Shown here: in pieces, positions 41,599-51,456 of the stretch | How the letters are laid out: each line of letters starts with the position of its first letter | Numbering within the stretch: position 1 is the first letter of the stretch | Made by a program: the position numbers and the translations under genes | DNA from: Phenylobacterium sp. | GTDB taxonomy: Bacteria > Pseudomonadota > Alphaproteobacteria > Caulobacterales > Caulobacteraceae | Assembly: GCF_030651185.1 (NCBI RefSeq) | Contig: NZ_JAUSCJ010000011.1 | Span: 124,001 to 188,000 of the forward strand | Direction: 5' to 3' | Length of the DNA stretch: 64,000 nucleotides | Notes under the pieces: generated by a model | Seen by the model: only the letters and a program-made list of their open reading frames with translations | Told to the model about the DNA's origin: nothing | The model's database searches: none

Positions 41599-44500
41599 AT
41601 GATGAGCCAGTTTCCAGAGTGGGCGGGTGAGGATACGCAGCGCTACCTCGCCAACCGCCAGAAGCTTATCGACGGCCACGCCTATGATCCCGACTCCGAA
41701 CGGGACGCCTGCGGCGTGGGACTGGTCTGCGCCCTGGACGGGCAGCCGCGCCGCGAGGTGGTGGAGCTGGCGATCCGGGCGCTGAAGAGTGTCTGGCACC
41801 GGGGCGCCATCGACGCCGACGGCAAGACCGGCGACGGCGCGGGCGTGCTGGTCTCCGTGCCCCAGGACTTCTTCGCCGACCAGGTGAAGCGCACGGGGCA
41901 CAAGCTGCGGCCCGGCCCCATCGCGGTGGGCCAGGTCTTCCTGCCGCGCAACGACCTCAACGCCCAGGAGGCGGCCCGCACCATCGTCGAGGCCGAGGCC
42001 CTGCGGTTCGGCTTCTACATCTATGGCTGGCGCCAGGTGCCGACCGACACCCGGGTGATCGGCGAAAAGGCCAACGCCACCCGCCCCGAGATCGAGCAGA
42101 TCATGCTGGCGGGCCCCGCCGGCCTGGAGGGGGAGGCCCTGGAGCGGGCGCTGTTCCTGTGCCGCAAGCGCATCGAGAAGCGGGTGCTGGCCGCCGGCAT
42201 CCAGCAATTCTACCTGTGCTCGCTGTCGGCCCGCTCGCTGATCTACAAGGGCATGTTCCTGGCCGAGCACATCGACGCCTTCTATCCCGACCTGACCGAC
42301 GAACGGTTCACCGCCGCCGTGGCGATCTTCCACCAGCGCTATTCCACCAACACCTTCCCGGAATGGCGGCTGGCCCAGCCGTTCCGGATGCTGGCGCACA
42401 ACGGCGAGATCAACACCAAGAAGGGCAACCTGAACTGGATGAAGAGCCACGAGATCCGCATGGCCGCCGACGCCTTCGGCGACTTCGGGGACGACGTGAA
42501 GCCGGTGATCCAGGATGCCAGCGGCTCGGATTCCATGGCCCTGGACAACACCTTCGAGGTGCTGGTCCGGGCGGGCCGCGACGCCCCCATGGCCAAGGCC
42601 CTGCTGATCCCCGAGGCCTGGGCGCACAAGAGCGACGAACAGATCAGCCCGGCCCACAGGGCGCTCTACGCCTATTGCAACGCGGTGATGGAGCCCTGGG
42701 ACGGGCCGGCCGCCATCTGCGCCACCGACGGCCGCTGGGTCGTGGCCGGCAAGGACCGCAACGGCCTGCGCCCCCTGCGGGTGACCTATACCGACGATGG
42801 CTTGCTGATCATGGGCTCGGAGGCTGGCATGTGCCGGGTCGACGAGGCCCGCATCGTGCGCAAGGCCCACATCCAGCCGGGCCGCATGGTGGCCGTCGAT
42901 CTGCTGGAGGGCCGCCTCTACGAGGAGGACGAGATCATCGACCGCCTCGCCGCCCAGCATCCCTATGACCAGTGGCTGGGCAACATGGTGGACCTGGAGG
43001 CCCAGATCGCACCGGGTCCGGAACCTCGCGCCTATGGCCGCGAGGAGCTGACGCGGCGCCAGGCCGCCGCCGGGATGAGCCTGGAGGACCTGGAGCTGCT
43101 GCTGGCGCCGATGATCGAGGACGGCAAGGAGGCGGTGGGCTCCATGGGGGACGACGCGCCCCTGGCGGTGCTGAGCGACCAGTACCGGCCGCTCAGCCAC
43201 TTCTTCCGGCAGAACTTCAGCCAGGTGACCAACCCGCCGATCGACAGCCTGCGGGAAGCCGGGGTCATGAGCCTGAAGACCCGGTTCAAGAACCTCGGCA
43301 ACATCCTGGCCCAGGACGAGGCGCAGACCGACGTCTTCGTGCTGGAAAGCCCGGTGCTGACCACCGGCATGTACCAGCGGATCATGGGCATCATCGGCGA
43401 GGCCTCGATGGCCAGCATCGACTGCACCATGCCGATCCCGGCCGACGCGGGGCGGCCCGGCGACGCCCTGCGGGCCAATCTCGACCGCATCCGCGCGGAG
43501 GCCGAGGATGCGGCCCTGCGCGGCTGCGCCACCATCGTGCTCACCGACGAAGCCTCGGGGCCGGGCCGGGTGGGCCTGCCGATGATCCTGGCCACGGGCG
43601 GGGTCCATTCCTGGCTGGTGGCCAAGGGCCTGCGCTCCTACGTCTCGATCGTCGTGCGGTCGGCCGAGTGCCTCGACACCCACTATTTCGCGGTGCTGGT
43701 GGGGGTCGGGGCGACGGCGGTGAACGCCTATCTGGCCCAGGAAAGCTTCCAGGACCGGCTGGAGCGCGGCCTGACCGGGGCGCTGACGCTCCACGACGTC
43801 TGCGCCAACTTCAAGCACGCCATCGAGGGCGGGCTCTTGAAGATCATCGCCAAGATGGGGATCGCGGTGATCTCCTCCTATCGCGGCGGCTACAACTTCG
43901 AGGCCGTGGGCCTGAGCCGCGCCCTGGTGGCGGAGTTCTTCCCGGGCATGCCCTCGCGCATCTCCGGCATCGGCCTGGCCGGTCTGGAGGCCAAGGCCGT
44001 CGAGGTGCATCGGCGCGCCTGGGATCCGGGCGCCGTGAGCCTGCCGGTGGGGGGGCTCTACAAGGCGCGGTCCGCCGGGGAGAGCCACGCCTTCGAGGCC
44101 CGCATGATCCACACCCTGCAGGCCGCCTGCAACAGCGGCGACTATGCCGCCTACCAGCGGTTCTCGGCCGGGATGCGCCGCCAGCCCACCATCCAGCTGC
44201 GCGATCTGCTGGACTGGCGGTCCGGCGAACGGCCGGTGGCGTTGGACGAGGTGGAGAGCGTCAACGAGATCCGCAAGCGCTTCCTGACGCCCGGCATGAG
44301 CCTGGGGGCGCTGAGCCCCGAGGCGCACGGGGTGCTGAACATCGCCATGAACCGGATCGGGGCCAAGAGCGTCTCCGGCGAGGGCGGCGAGGATTCAGCC
44401 CGCTACAAGCCCCTGCCCAACGGTGACAACCCCAACTCGGCGGTCAAGCAGATCGCCTCGGGACGGTTCGGGGTGACGGCGGAATATCTCAACCAGTGCC

Positions 44501-46164
44501 GCGAGATCGAGATCAAGGTCAGCCAGGGCGCCAAGCCCGGCGAGGGCGGGCAGTTACCTGGGTTCAAGGTAACTGAGCTGATTGCACGTCTGCGGCACGC
44601 GACGCCGGGCGTCATGCTGATCTCGCCCCCGCCGCACCACGACGTCTATTCCATCGAGGACCTGGCCCAGCTCATCTACGACCTGAAGCAGATCAACCCG
44701 ACCGCGCGGGTCTGCGTGAAGCTGGTGGCCATGACCGGCATCGGGGCGATCGCCGCCGGCGTGGCCAAGGCCAAGGCCGACGTGATCCTGATCTCCGGCA
44801 ATGTCGGTGGCACCGGGGCGTCGCCGCAGACCTCGATCAAGTATGCCGGCGGCCCCTGGGAGATGGGCCTGTCGGAGGCCAACCAGGTCCTAACCCTGAA
44901 CAACCTGCGTCACTCGGTCCGCCTGCGGGCCGACGGCGGCATGCGGACAGGCCGCGACGTGGTGATCGCCGCCATGTTGGGGGCGGAAGAGTTCGGGATT
45001 GGAACCGCGAGCCTGATCGCCATGGGCTGCATCATGGTGCGCCAGTGCCATTCCAACACCTGCCCGGTGGGGGTCTGCACCCAGGACGAGGCCCTGCGGG
45101 AGAAGTTCTCCGGCAGCCCGGAGAAGGTGATCAACCTCTTCACCTTCATCGCCGAGGAGGTCCGCGAGATCCTGGCCTCGCTCGGCTTCAAGTCGATCCA
45201 GGAGATCGTCGGCCGCACCGACCTGCTGCAGCAGGTCTCCCGCGGCGGCGAGCACCTGGACGACCTCGACCTCAACCCCCTGCTGGTGATGGCCGACCCG
45301 GGGTCGAACCCGCGCTATTGCGTGGTGGAGGGGCGCAACGAGGTGCCCGACACCCTGGACGCCCAGATCGTCCGCGACGCCGCCCCCCTGCTGGAGCGGG
45401 GCGAGAAGATGCAGCTGACCTACACGGTGCAGAACACCGCGCGCGCCATCGGCTCGCGGACCTCGTCGCACATCGTGCGGCGGTTTGGGATGACCGGTCT
45501 GCCGGCCGGGCACCTGACCGTGCAGCTCAAGGGCTCGGCGGGTCAGAGCCTGGGAGCCTTCGCGGTCCAGGGCCTGCGCATCGAGCTGACCGGCGAGGCC
45601 AACGACTATGTCGGCAAGGGCCTGTCGGGGGCGACCATCATCCTGCGGCCTTCTCCGCACCTGGCGGCGCCGGAGGCCAACGCCATCCTGGGCAACACCG
45701 TGCTCTATGGCGCCACCTCAGGCCGGCTGTTCGCGGCGGGCCTGGCGGGCGAGCGGTTCGGGGTGCGCAACTCCGGGGCCGTGACCGTGGTCGAGGGCTG
45801 CGGCGCCAACGGGCTGGAATACATGACCGGCGGCCGGGCGGTGATCCTGGGACCGGTGGGCTTCAACTTCGCCGCCGGGATGACCGGGGGCATGGCCTAT
45901 GTGCTGGACCTGCACGACCGCTTCCTGACCCACCTGAACACCGACAGCGTGGTGGTACAGCGGATCGGGACCCGGGCCTGGGAGGCCGAGCTGCACGGCC
46001 TGGTGGAGGAACACGCCCGGGAGACCGGCTCAGCCTTCGCCGCCGGCATCCTGCGCGACTGGGACCGGCATCTTGGAAAGTTCTGGCAGGTGGTCCCCAA
46101 GGAGATGGTCCACCGCCTCGACAAGCCGCTGGCCGAGGAAGAGGCGGTGCATCACCGGGCGTGA
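41599..46164 (+). CDS. gltB: glutamate synthase large subunit
   Basis: A 1521-residue alpha subunit that makes two glutamates from 2-oxoglutarate and glutamine. The N-terminal amidotransferase starts at the nucleophile Cys in DACGVGLV (about residue 38, after a short propeptide) and includes the YSTNTFPEW segment. The central and FMN-binding synthase domain contains GEGGEDSARY, GAKPGEGGQLPG and GNVGGTGASPQTSIKYAG. The 3Fe-4S ligands are in MVRQCHSNTCPVGVC. The C-terminal GXGXG beta-helix follows. ATGs at 41599 and 41602 are both served by GGAG; the first is used here. Confidence 0.96.
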   Translation: MMSQFPEWAGEDTQRYLANRQKLIDGHAYDPDSERDACGVGLVCALDGQPRREVVELAIRALKSVWHRGAIDADGKTGDGAGVLVSVPQDFFADQVKRTGHKLRPGPIAVGQVFLPRNDLNAQEAARTIVEAEALRFGFYIYGWRQVPTDTRVIGEKANATRPEIEQIMLAGPAGLEGEALERALFLCRKRIEKRVLAAGIQQFYLCSLSARSLIYKGMFLAEHIDAFYPDLTDERFTAAVAIFHQRYSTNTFPEWRLAQPFRMLAHNGEINTKKGNLNWMKSHEIRMAADAFGDFGDDVKPVIQDASGSDSMALDNTFEVLVRAGRDAPMAKALLIPEAWAHKSDEQISPAHRALYAYCNAVMEPWDGPAAICATDGRWVVAGKDRNGLRPLRVTYTDDGLLIMGSEAGMCRVDEARIVRKAHIQPGRMVAVDLLEGRLYEEDEIIDRLAAQHPYDQWLGNMVDLEAQIAPGPEPRAYGREELTRRQAAAGMSLEDLELLLAPMIEDGKEAVGSMGDDAPLAVLSDQYRPLSHFFRQNFSQVTNPPIDSLREAGVMSLKTRFKNLGNILAQDEAQTDVFVLESPVLTTGMYQRIMGIIGEASMASIDCTMPIPADAGRPGDALRANLDRIRAEAEDAALRGCATIVLTDEASGPGRVGLPMILATGGVHSWLVAKGLRSYVSIVVRSAECLDTHYFAVLVGVGATAVNAYLAQESFQDRLERGLTGALTLHDVCANFKHAIEGGLLKIIAKMGIAVISSYRGGYNFEAVGLSRALVAEFFPGMPSRISGIGLAGLEAKAVEVHRRAWDPGAVSLPVGGLYKARSAGESHAFEARMIHTLQAACNSGDYAAYQRFSAGMRRQPTIQLRDLLDWRSGERPVALDEVESVNEIRKRFLTPGMSLGALSPEAHGVLNIAMNRIGAKSVSGEGGEDSARYKPLPNGDNPNSAVKQIASGRFGVTAEYLNQCREIEIKVSQGAKPGEGGQLPGFKVTELIARLRHATPGVMLISPPPHHDVYSIEDLAQLIYDLKQINPTARVCVKLVAMTGIGAIAAGVAKAKADVILISGNVGGTGASPQTSIKYAGGPWEMGLSEANQVLTLNNLRHSVRLRADGGMRTGRDVVIAAMLGAEEFGIGTASLIAMGCIMVRQCHSNTCPVGVCTQDEALREKFSGSPEKVINLFTFIAEEVREILASLGFKSIQEIVGRTDLLQQVSRGGEHLDDLDLNPLLVMADPGSNPRYCVVEGRNEVPDTLDAQIVRDAAPLLERGEKMQLTYTVQNTARAIGSRTSSHIVRRFGMTGLPAGHLTVQLKGSAGQSLGAFAVQGLRIELTGEANDYVGKGLSGATIILRPSPHLAAPEANAILGNTVLYGATSGRLFAAGLAGERFGVRNSGAVTVVEGCGANGLEYMTGGRAVILGPVGFNFAAGMTGGMAYVLDLHDRFLTHLNTDSVVVQRIGTRAWEAELHGLVEEHARETGSAFAAGILRDWDRHLGKFWQVVPKEMVHRLDKPLAEEEAVHHRA

Positions 46165-46180
46165 GGCAGGGCGGAGAGGG

Positions 46181-46325
46181 CCTAGCCCCTTCCGTCTCGT
46201 CGCTGCGCGCCGATCCACCTCCCCCGGAGGGGGAGGAATTTCGCGCTCCCAATTCCTCCCCCAGCGCGCAGCGCGTGTCGGGGGAGGTGGCGCGCGCCGG
46301 CAGGCGCGTGACGGAGGGGGCTAGG
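46181..46325. repeat. 145-bp palindromic repeat (CCCCCTCCGTC family), copy 2
   Basis: Starts CCTAGCCCCTTCCGTC and ends GACGGAGGGGGCTAGG, with inner CCTCCCCC...CGGGGGAGG. It corresponds to 27615-27774. It separates convergent gltB and the citrate-synthase-like gene, whose stop codon is in its last bases. Confidence 0.82.
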
Positions 46326-47502
46326 ACACCTCCACCCCCACATACCTAGCCCTCGGCCGGATCAGGGCGCCGGTCTGGCCCTGTTCGATGGCGTGAGCGA
46401 TCCAGCCGGCGCAGCGGGCGGTGGCGAAGAGGGCGAAGGGGGCTTCGCGGGGGAGTTTGAGGGCGTCGGAGATGGCCACCAGGGCGAAGTCGATATTGGG
46501 CGCCAGGCCGGTGATGTCCTCGGCTGCAGCCCGCAGGCTGGCCATCTCCGGGGTCAGGTCGAAGCGGTCCAGCAGGGCCGCCGCGCGAGGATCGCGGTCG
46601 GGGTAGAGCTGGTGGCCGAAGCCCGGCAGGACCCGGTCCTCGGCCAGGCGGGCGGCGATCACGGCGCGCGCGCCGCCCTGGGCGGCCTCGGCCGCGAAGC
46701 CCCGGATGGCGGCGGGGGCTCCGCCATGACGCGGGCCTGACAGGGTGGCGAGGCCCGCGAGCGCAGCGGCGGCCAGGGACGCACCCGTGGACGCCGCGAC
46801 CCGGGCGGCGAAGGCCGAGGGGTTGAGCTCGTGGTCGGCCAGCAGCACCAGCACCCGGCGCACCAGGTCCGCCCCCGGCCCGCCGGGCCCCAGGCCCCAG
46901 GCGAAGGCCAGGCGGTTATGGATCGCCCCGCCGCCCACCTCGCCGGCGATGGCGTCGGTGAGCACGTCCAGCAGGGTGGCGGCCTCGACGGCCAGGGCCA
47001 GGGGATGGCGGCCGAGCGCGGGCGGATCGACCCCCGCCCGCGCCGCCAGCGCCAGGAAGGCCCGCGCCGTCATGTCGGGCGCTTGCGGCGGCTGGGGCCG
47101 GTCGGTGCGCTTCAGGGCCGCGCCATGGCCGCCGCGCAGCAGCCGGGCGACGGACTCAAGCGTCTCGGTCTCGGCCAGTTCGACGGCGTCGCGGCCGCGA
47201 TAGAACAGCCGGCCCTGGGCGATTGTGGTGATGGCGGAGACCAGCACCGGCTCGCCCCAGGCGATGGCGCCGGCCGCCACCTCCGAAGCCTTGCGGCTGC
47301 GGGTCTTGCGCTGAACCAGGACGGCGATGTCGGCGGCCCGGTAGAGGCTGCGGCGCGGGTCGGCGGGATCGATGCGGGTCTGGACCCGGCCGCGGCTGAC
47401 ATAGGCGTAGAGGGTCTGGGGCCGGACGCCGAGGCGTTCGCGGGCCTCGTCGGCGCCGATCCAGTCACTGGCCTTGGCTTGTGGGGTCTTGGTCTGCGGC
47501 AT
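46321..47502 (-). CDS. citrate synthase-fold protein with N-terminal helix-turn-helix
   Basis: A 393-residue fusion. Residues 10-70 form a MerR/HTH_17-type DNA-binding domain (IGADEARERLGVRPQTLYAY, VSRGRV, YRAADIAVLVQRK). The rest is a citrate synthase fold keeping the catalytic set: His in LSGPRHGGAPA, His in GFGHQLYPDRDPRA and Asp in APNIDFALVAI. It may be an enzyme that senses its own substrate, or a regulator built on an enzyme. Start at 47502 (MPQTKTPQ); the 570-base frame extension is rejected because it covers the divergent paralogue. The tail of its stop lies in a palindromic repeat. Confidence 0.82.
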   Translation of the reverse strand: MPQTKTPQAKASDWIGADEARERLGVRPQTLYAYVSRGRVQTRIDPADPRRSLYRAADIAVLVQRKTRSRKASEVAAGAIAWGEPVLVSAITTIAQGRLFYRGRDAVELAETETLESVARLLRGGHGAALKRTDRPQPPQAPDMTARAFLALAARAGVDPPALGRHPLALAVEAATLLDVLTDAIAGEVGGGAIHNRLAFAWGLGPGGPGADLVRRVLVLLADHELNPSAFAARVAASTGASLAAAALAGLATLSGPRHGGAPAAIRGFAAEAAQGGARAVIAARLAEDRVLPGFGHQLYPDRDPRAAALLDRFDLTPEMASLRAAAEDITGLAPNIDFALVAISDALKLPREAPFALFATARCAGWIAHAIEQGQTGALIRPRARYVGVEVS

Positions 47503-47508
47503 CAGATG

Positions 47509-47532
47509 TTGATTATGTTGATCAAGATTGAC
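47509..47532. promoter_or_regulatory. TTGAT repeats between the divergent citrate-synthase-like genes
   Basis: TTGAT at 47509 and 47518 and TTGAC at 47528, spaced 9 and 10 bases, with the palindrome TTGATCAA at 47518-47525. It starts seven bases from the HTH-fusion start codon and is the natural place for its operator. Confidence 0.45.
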
Positions 47533-47590
47533 GCGTCCAGCTTGGCGGCAAATATCGCGGTTAGCAAGAGCTTGGAAAAGGAGCCCTCCC

Positions 47591-48661
47591 ATGTCGGACG
47601 GACTTGAAGACGTCGTCGCCGCCCACACCGTGATGTCCGACGTGGACGGCGCGGCCGGCCGGTTGATCATCCGTGGCCGGTCGCTGGACGACTTGGCCGG
47701 CCGCGCCAGCTTCGAAGAGGTCACCCGCCTGCTGTGGGACGGGTTCTTCGACCACCTGCCCGCCGACCTGGTGGGCCCCCTGGCCGCCGCCCGGGCCGAG
47801 GTGTTCGCCGAGGTCTCGGCCATGGACACCGGAATCCTGACGCTTTCCCCCATCGAGGCCATGCGGGCCCTGACCGCCCGGCTGGCGGACGGGGACGACC
47901 TGGCCGTCGCCCTGCGCCTGCTGGCCGCACCGGCGGTGTTCACCGCCGCCGTGGTGCGGGGCCAGGCCGGCGACGCGCCCATCGCGCCCGACACCTCGCT
48001 GGGCCACGCCGCCGACATCCTGCGCATGCTGGGCAAGGCGCCCGACCAGGCGCAGGCCGAGGCGCTGGACACCTATCTGGTGACGGTGAGCGACCACGGG
48101 CTGAACGCCTCGACCTTCGCCGCCCGCGTGGTGGCCTCGACGCGGGCGGGCCTGGGGTCGGCCGTGCTGGCCGGGATCAGCGCCCTGAAAGGCCCTCTGC
48201 ACGGCGGCGCGCCGGGCCCGATCATCGACATGCTGGACGGCATCGGCGGGGCGGAGAACGCCCGGCCCTGGATCGAGGCGGCCCTGGCCCGTGGCGACCG
48301 GCTGATGGGCTTCGGCCACCGGGTCTACCGCGTCCGCGACCCCCGCGCCGATGCGCTGAAGGGCGCCATCCGGCGGATGGGAACCCGGTCCGGGCGGCTG
48401 GAATTCGCCGAGGCCGTGGAGCGCGCGGTGCTGGAGATCCTCAAGGCCCACAAGCCCGACCGGTCCCTGGACACCAATGTGGAGTTCTACACCGCCCTGC
48501 TGCTGGAGGCCCTGGCCTTCCCGCCGCAGGCCTTCACCTGCGTCTTCGCCATGGGCCGCACGGCCGGCTGGATCGCCCATGCCCGCGAGCAGCTGGCCGG
48601 CGGCCGCCTGATTAGGCCGCAGTCGGTCTATGTGGGGCCGACCCCGCGAGCCGCGGCGTGA
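47591..48661 (+). CDS. citrate synthase / 2-methylcitrate synthase-like protein
   Basis: A 356-residue citrate synthase-fold enzyme. Conserved parts include the entry GAAGRLIIRGRSLDDLA, catalytic His in LKGPLHGGAPGP (about residue 210), His in GFGHRVYRVRDPRA and the C-terminal AMGRTAGWIAHAREQ. The third catalytic residue, Asp in most enzymes (NVDFY), is Glu here (NVEFY). AAGGAG lies 8 bases before the ATG. It diverges from its HTH-bearing paralogue, which probably controls it. The main TCA citrate synthase (about 430 residues) is not in this window, so a special substrate is likely. Confidence 0.85.
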   Translation: MSDGLEDVVAAHTVMSDVDGAAGRLIIRGRSLDDLAGRASFEEVTRLLWDGFFDHLPADLVGPLAAARAEVFAEVSAMDTGILTLSPIEAMRALTARLADGDDLAVALRLLAAPAVFTAAVVRGQAGDAPIAPDTSLGHAADILRMLGKAPDQAQAEALDTYLVTVSDHGLNASTFAARVVASTRAGLGSAVLAGISALKGPLHGGAPGPIIDMLDGIGGAENARPWIEAALARGDRLMGFGHRVYRVRDPRADALKGAIRRMGTRSGRLEFAEAVERAVLEILKAHKPDRSLDTNVEFYTALLLEALAFPPQAFTCVFAMGRTAGWIAHAREQLAGGRLIRPQSVYVGPTPRAAA

Positions 48662-48717
48662 TGACCTGAGAGTCGTTAGCGCTGGGGTCGCGTGCGGGGC
48701 CGCACTAGATAGGGGCC

Positions 48718-49650
48718 ATGCACGCCCCCGCCGGCCTCGACCCCAAGACCGCCGCCGCCCTGACGCGGAAGATCACCCTGCTGTCGGTGGCCACGGCCAC
48801 GGTGCTGGTGGTGATCAAGGCCGGGGTCTGGCTGATCTCCGGATCGGTGGCGCTTCTTGCGTCAGCGGCGGACTCGGGGCTGGATCTGATCGCCAGCCTG
48901 GTGACCTTCTACGCCGTCCGCTACGCCCAGGCGCCGCCGGACGCCGAGCACCGCTTCGGGCACGGCAAGGCCGAGGCCTTCGCCAGCCTGACCCAGGCGG
49001 GCCTGGTCTTCGCCTCGGCCGCCCTGATCGGCCAGGAGGCGATCGTCCACATCCTGCATCCAACCCCGGTCGCCAACGAGGGCTGGGCGGTGGCGGTGAT
49101 GGCCGTCTCCACGGTGCTGACCGGGCTGCTGATCGTGGCCCAGGGCCGGGTTCTGAAGCAGACCAGCTCGGTGGCCGTCTCCGGCGACCGGGCCCACTAC
49201 ATGACCGACGTGGCCTCCAACCTCATCGCCCTCCTGGGCATCGGGGCCGCGGCCTGGCTGGGCTGGCATAGCCTGGACGCCATCGCCGGGCTGATCGTCG
49301 CGGCCCTGCTGCTGTGGGCGGCCATCGGGGTGTTCCGCGAGGCCTCCGGCCAGCTGCTGGACCATGAGCTGCCGGACGCCGACCGTGTCCGCATCGTCGA
49401 GCTGGTGGCCCAGGACCCGCGCCTCACCGATGTCCACCAGCTGCGCACACGGGCCTCGGGGCCCTATGTCCATATGCAGATGCATGTCGACCTCGATCCG
49501 GACCTGACCCTGGAGGCCGCGCACCGGGTGATCGTCGAGGCCGAGGGGCGGATCCTGGCGGCCTTCCCCCATGCCGACATCCTGATCCATGCCGACCCGC
49601 GCGGGCGGGCCGAGCCGCACGGCGGGGCGTTCGCGGAACAGGCGCAGTAA
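48718..49650 (+). CDS. cation diffusion facilitator family transporter
   Basis: A 310-residue CDF antiporter of the FieF/ZitB type that exports divalent metals such as Zn or Fe in exchange for protons. Six membrane helices are visible; metal site A is formed by ASAADSGLD (about residue 49) and HYMTDVASN (about 163), that is D-x-x-x-D and H-x-x-x-D. The cytoplasmic domain (HELPDADRVRIVELV, VHMQMHVDLDPDLTLEAAH) carries the His residues of the regulatory site. It lies 57 bases after the citrate-synthase-like gene. Confidence 0.9.
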   Translation: MHAPAGLDPKTAAALTRKITLLSVATATVLVVIKAGVWLISGSVALLASAADSGLDLIASLVTFYAVRYAQAPPDAEHRFGHGKAEAFASLTQAGLVFASAALIGQEAIVHILHPTPVANEGWAVAVMAVSTVLTGLLIVAQGRVLKQTSSVAVSGDRAHYMTDVASNLIALLGIGAAAWLGWHSLDAIAGLIVAALLLWAAIGVFREASGQLLDHELPDADRVRIVELVAQDPRLTDVHQLRTRASGPYVHMQMHVDLDPDLTLEAAHRVIVEAEGRILAAFPHADILIHADPRGRAEPHGGAFAEQAQ

Positions 49651-49691
49651 ACGCGCCCTTAACGCCGCCTGTGGTAGGCCGCGTCATCCCC

Positions 49692-50366
49692 ATGACCCCC
49701 GACCGCACCCTGCACCACTTCCCCCTCGATCCCGCCTCGCGCCAGGTGCGTCTGGCGCTGGGGGAAAAGCGCCTGGCCTTCACCGAACAGACGGTGCGCT
49801 ACTGGGAGCGGCCCAAGGAGCTGGTGAGCCTCAACGCCTCGGGCCTGACCCCGGTGCTGACGGAAGGCCCGCTGGTGCTCTGCGAGAGCCGGGCGATCCT
49901 GGATCACCTGGAAGAGACCTATCCCGAACCCGCCCTGCTGGGCCGCGAGCCCGCCGAGCGGGCCGAGGCCAGGCGCCTGCTGCAATGGTTCGACCGCAAG
50001 TTCGACTACGAGGTCGGCGGCTTCATCCTGCACGAGAAGATGGAGAAGCGGCTGCTGGGCCTGGGCGCCCCGGACCTGGCGTCGCTGCGCCAGGGGCGCG
50101 AGGCGCTGCGGGGCCACATGCTCTATATCGACAGCCTCCTGGCCGACCGCGACTGGCTGGCCGGGACGCGGCTGTCGCTGGCGGATTTCGCGGCCGCGGC
50201 GCACCTGTCGGTGATCGACTATTTCGGCGACGTGCCCTGGGCGGACTTCCAGGCCGTCAAGACCTGGTACATGAAGCTCAAATCGAGGCCGGCCTTCCGG
50301 CCGCTGCTGGCCGACCGCTGGCCCGGCCTCGCGCCGGCGCCGCATTATGACGACCTCGACTTCTGA
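49692..50366 (+). CDS. fzlA: FzlA-like glutathione S-transferase paralogue
   Basis: A 224-residue GST-fold protein. It resembles Caulobacter FzlA, an FtsZ-binding protein needed for constriction, in [20 protein letters not shown] at the start, [22 protein letters not shown]-like region ([20 protein letters not shown]) and the fixed end [11 protein letters not shown]. In Caulobacter fzlA, as I recall, also sits beside queG. GST enzymatic activity is not expected. The start at 49692 ([10 protein letters not shown]) is chosen by homology; the queG ATG lies 20 bases inside its end. Confidence 0.85.
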   Translation: MTPDRTLHHFPLDPASRQVRLALGEKRLAFTEQTVRYWERPKELVSLNASGLTPVLTEGPLVLCESRAILDHLEETYPEPALLGREPAERAEARRLLQWFDRKFDYEVGGFILHEKMEKRLLGLGAPDLASLRQGREALRGHMLYIDSLLADRDWLAGTRLSLADFAAAAHLSVIDYFGDVPWADFQAVKTWYMKLKSRPAFRPLLADRWPGLAPAPHYDDLDF

Positions 50367-51456
50367 CCTGATCGCCGCCAAGGCCGCCGAGCTGGGCTTC
50401 GACGCCTGCCGCTTCGCGCGCGTCGACGAGGCCTGGGCGGCGGGCGGGCGGCTGCACGACTTCATCGACCAGGGCCGCCACGGCGAGATGGACTGGATGG
50501 CCACGACCGCCGAGCGCCGCGCCCATCCCAACGCCATGTGGGGCGGGGCGCGGTCGGCCATCATGCTGGGGGTCAACTATGGTCCTGAGACCAATCCCCT
50601 GGAGGCCCTGGCCCACCGCGACCGCGGCGTCATCTCGGCCTATGCCCAGGGCGACGACTATCATGAGCTGATCAAGGGGCGGCTGAAGCAGCTGGCCAGT
50701 TGGCTGGCGAGCAAGTTCGGCGGCGAGCTGAAGGTCTTCGTCGACACCGCGCCCTTGATGGAAAAGCCGCTGGCGGCCCGGGCCGGCCTCGGCTGGCAGG
50801 GCAAGCACACCAACCTGGTGAGCCGGGAGTTCGGATCGTGGCTGTTCCTGGGCTCGATCCTGACCGAGCTGGAGCTGGCCCCCGACGCCCCGGAAGTCGA
50901 TCACTGCGGGTCGTGCCGGGCCTGCCTGGACATCTGCCCGACCAAGGCCTTCCCGGCGCCGTTCCAGCTCGACGCCCGGCGCTGCATCTCGTACCTGACC
51001 ATCGAGCTGAAGGGGCCGATCCCACGGGAGTTCCGGGCCGCGCTCGGCAACCGCATCTATGGCTGCGACGACTGCCTGGCGGTCTGCCCCTGGAACAAGT
51101 TCGCCGAGACGGCGCGGGAGCAGCGGCTGCACGCCCGCGACGCGCTCAAGGCGCCGGGCCTGCGAGAGCTGGCGGCGCTGGATGACCCCAGGTTCCGCAC
51201 CCTGTTCTCCAAGAGCCCGGTGAAGCGCATCGGCCGCGAGCGTTTCGTGCGCAACGTGCTCTATGCGGTGGGGAATTCGGGGGACGTGGGCCTGGCCGAG
51301 GTGGCCGAGACGCTGCTGGTCGATCCCTCGCCCCTGGTTCGCGGCGCGGCGGTCTGGGCGCTGGGGCGGCTGCTGGATGCGGAGGCGTTCGAGGTGCTGC
51401 GGATCGCGCAGAAGGAAGCCGATGCCGATGTGCTCTTGGAGTGGGACGCCGCCTAG
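50347..51456 (+). CDS. queG: epoxyqueuosine reductase
   Basis: A 369-residue cobalamin-dependent iron-sulfur enzyme that reduces epoxyqueuosine to queuosine in tRNA. The two 4Fe-4S motifs are [16 protein letters not shown] (about residue 187) and [13 protein letters not shown] (about 238), with [14 protein letters not shown] between. HEAT-like helices form the C-terminus ([12 protein letters not shown]). It overlaps the fzlA end by 20 bases. Its stop overlaps the convergent GST stop as CTAG. Confidence 0.95.
   Translation: MTTSTSDLIAAKAAELGFDACRFARVDEAWAAGGRLHDFIDQGRHGEMDWMATTAERRAHPNAMWGGARSAIMLGVNYGPETNPLEALAHRDRGVISAYAQGDDYHELIKGRLKQLASWLASKFGGELKVFVDTAPLMEKPLAARAGLGWQGKHTNLVSREFGSWLFLGSILTELELAPDAPEVDHCGSCRACLDICPTKAFPAPFQLDARRCISYLTIELKGPIPREFRAALGNRIYGCDDCLAVCPWNKFAETAREQRLHARDALKAPGLRELAALDDPRFRTLFSKSPVKRIGRERFVRNVLYAVGNSGDVGLAEVAETLLVDPSPLVRGAAVWALGRLLDAEAFEVLRIAQKEADADVLLEWDAA

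Noticed and set aside
41560..44328. 922-codon open frame opposite gltB (and similar long antisense frames, e.g. 2795-5419 opposite addA)
   Set aside because: High-GC codon use leaves few stops on the other strand; the translation is Gly/His/Gln/Val-rich without domains, and the sense genes are certain.
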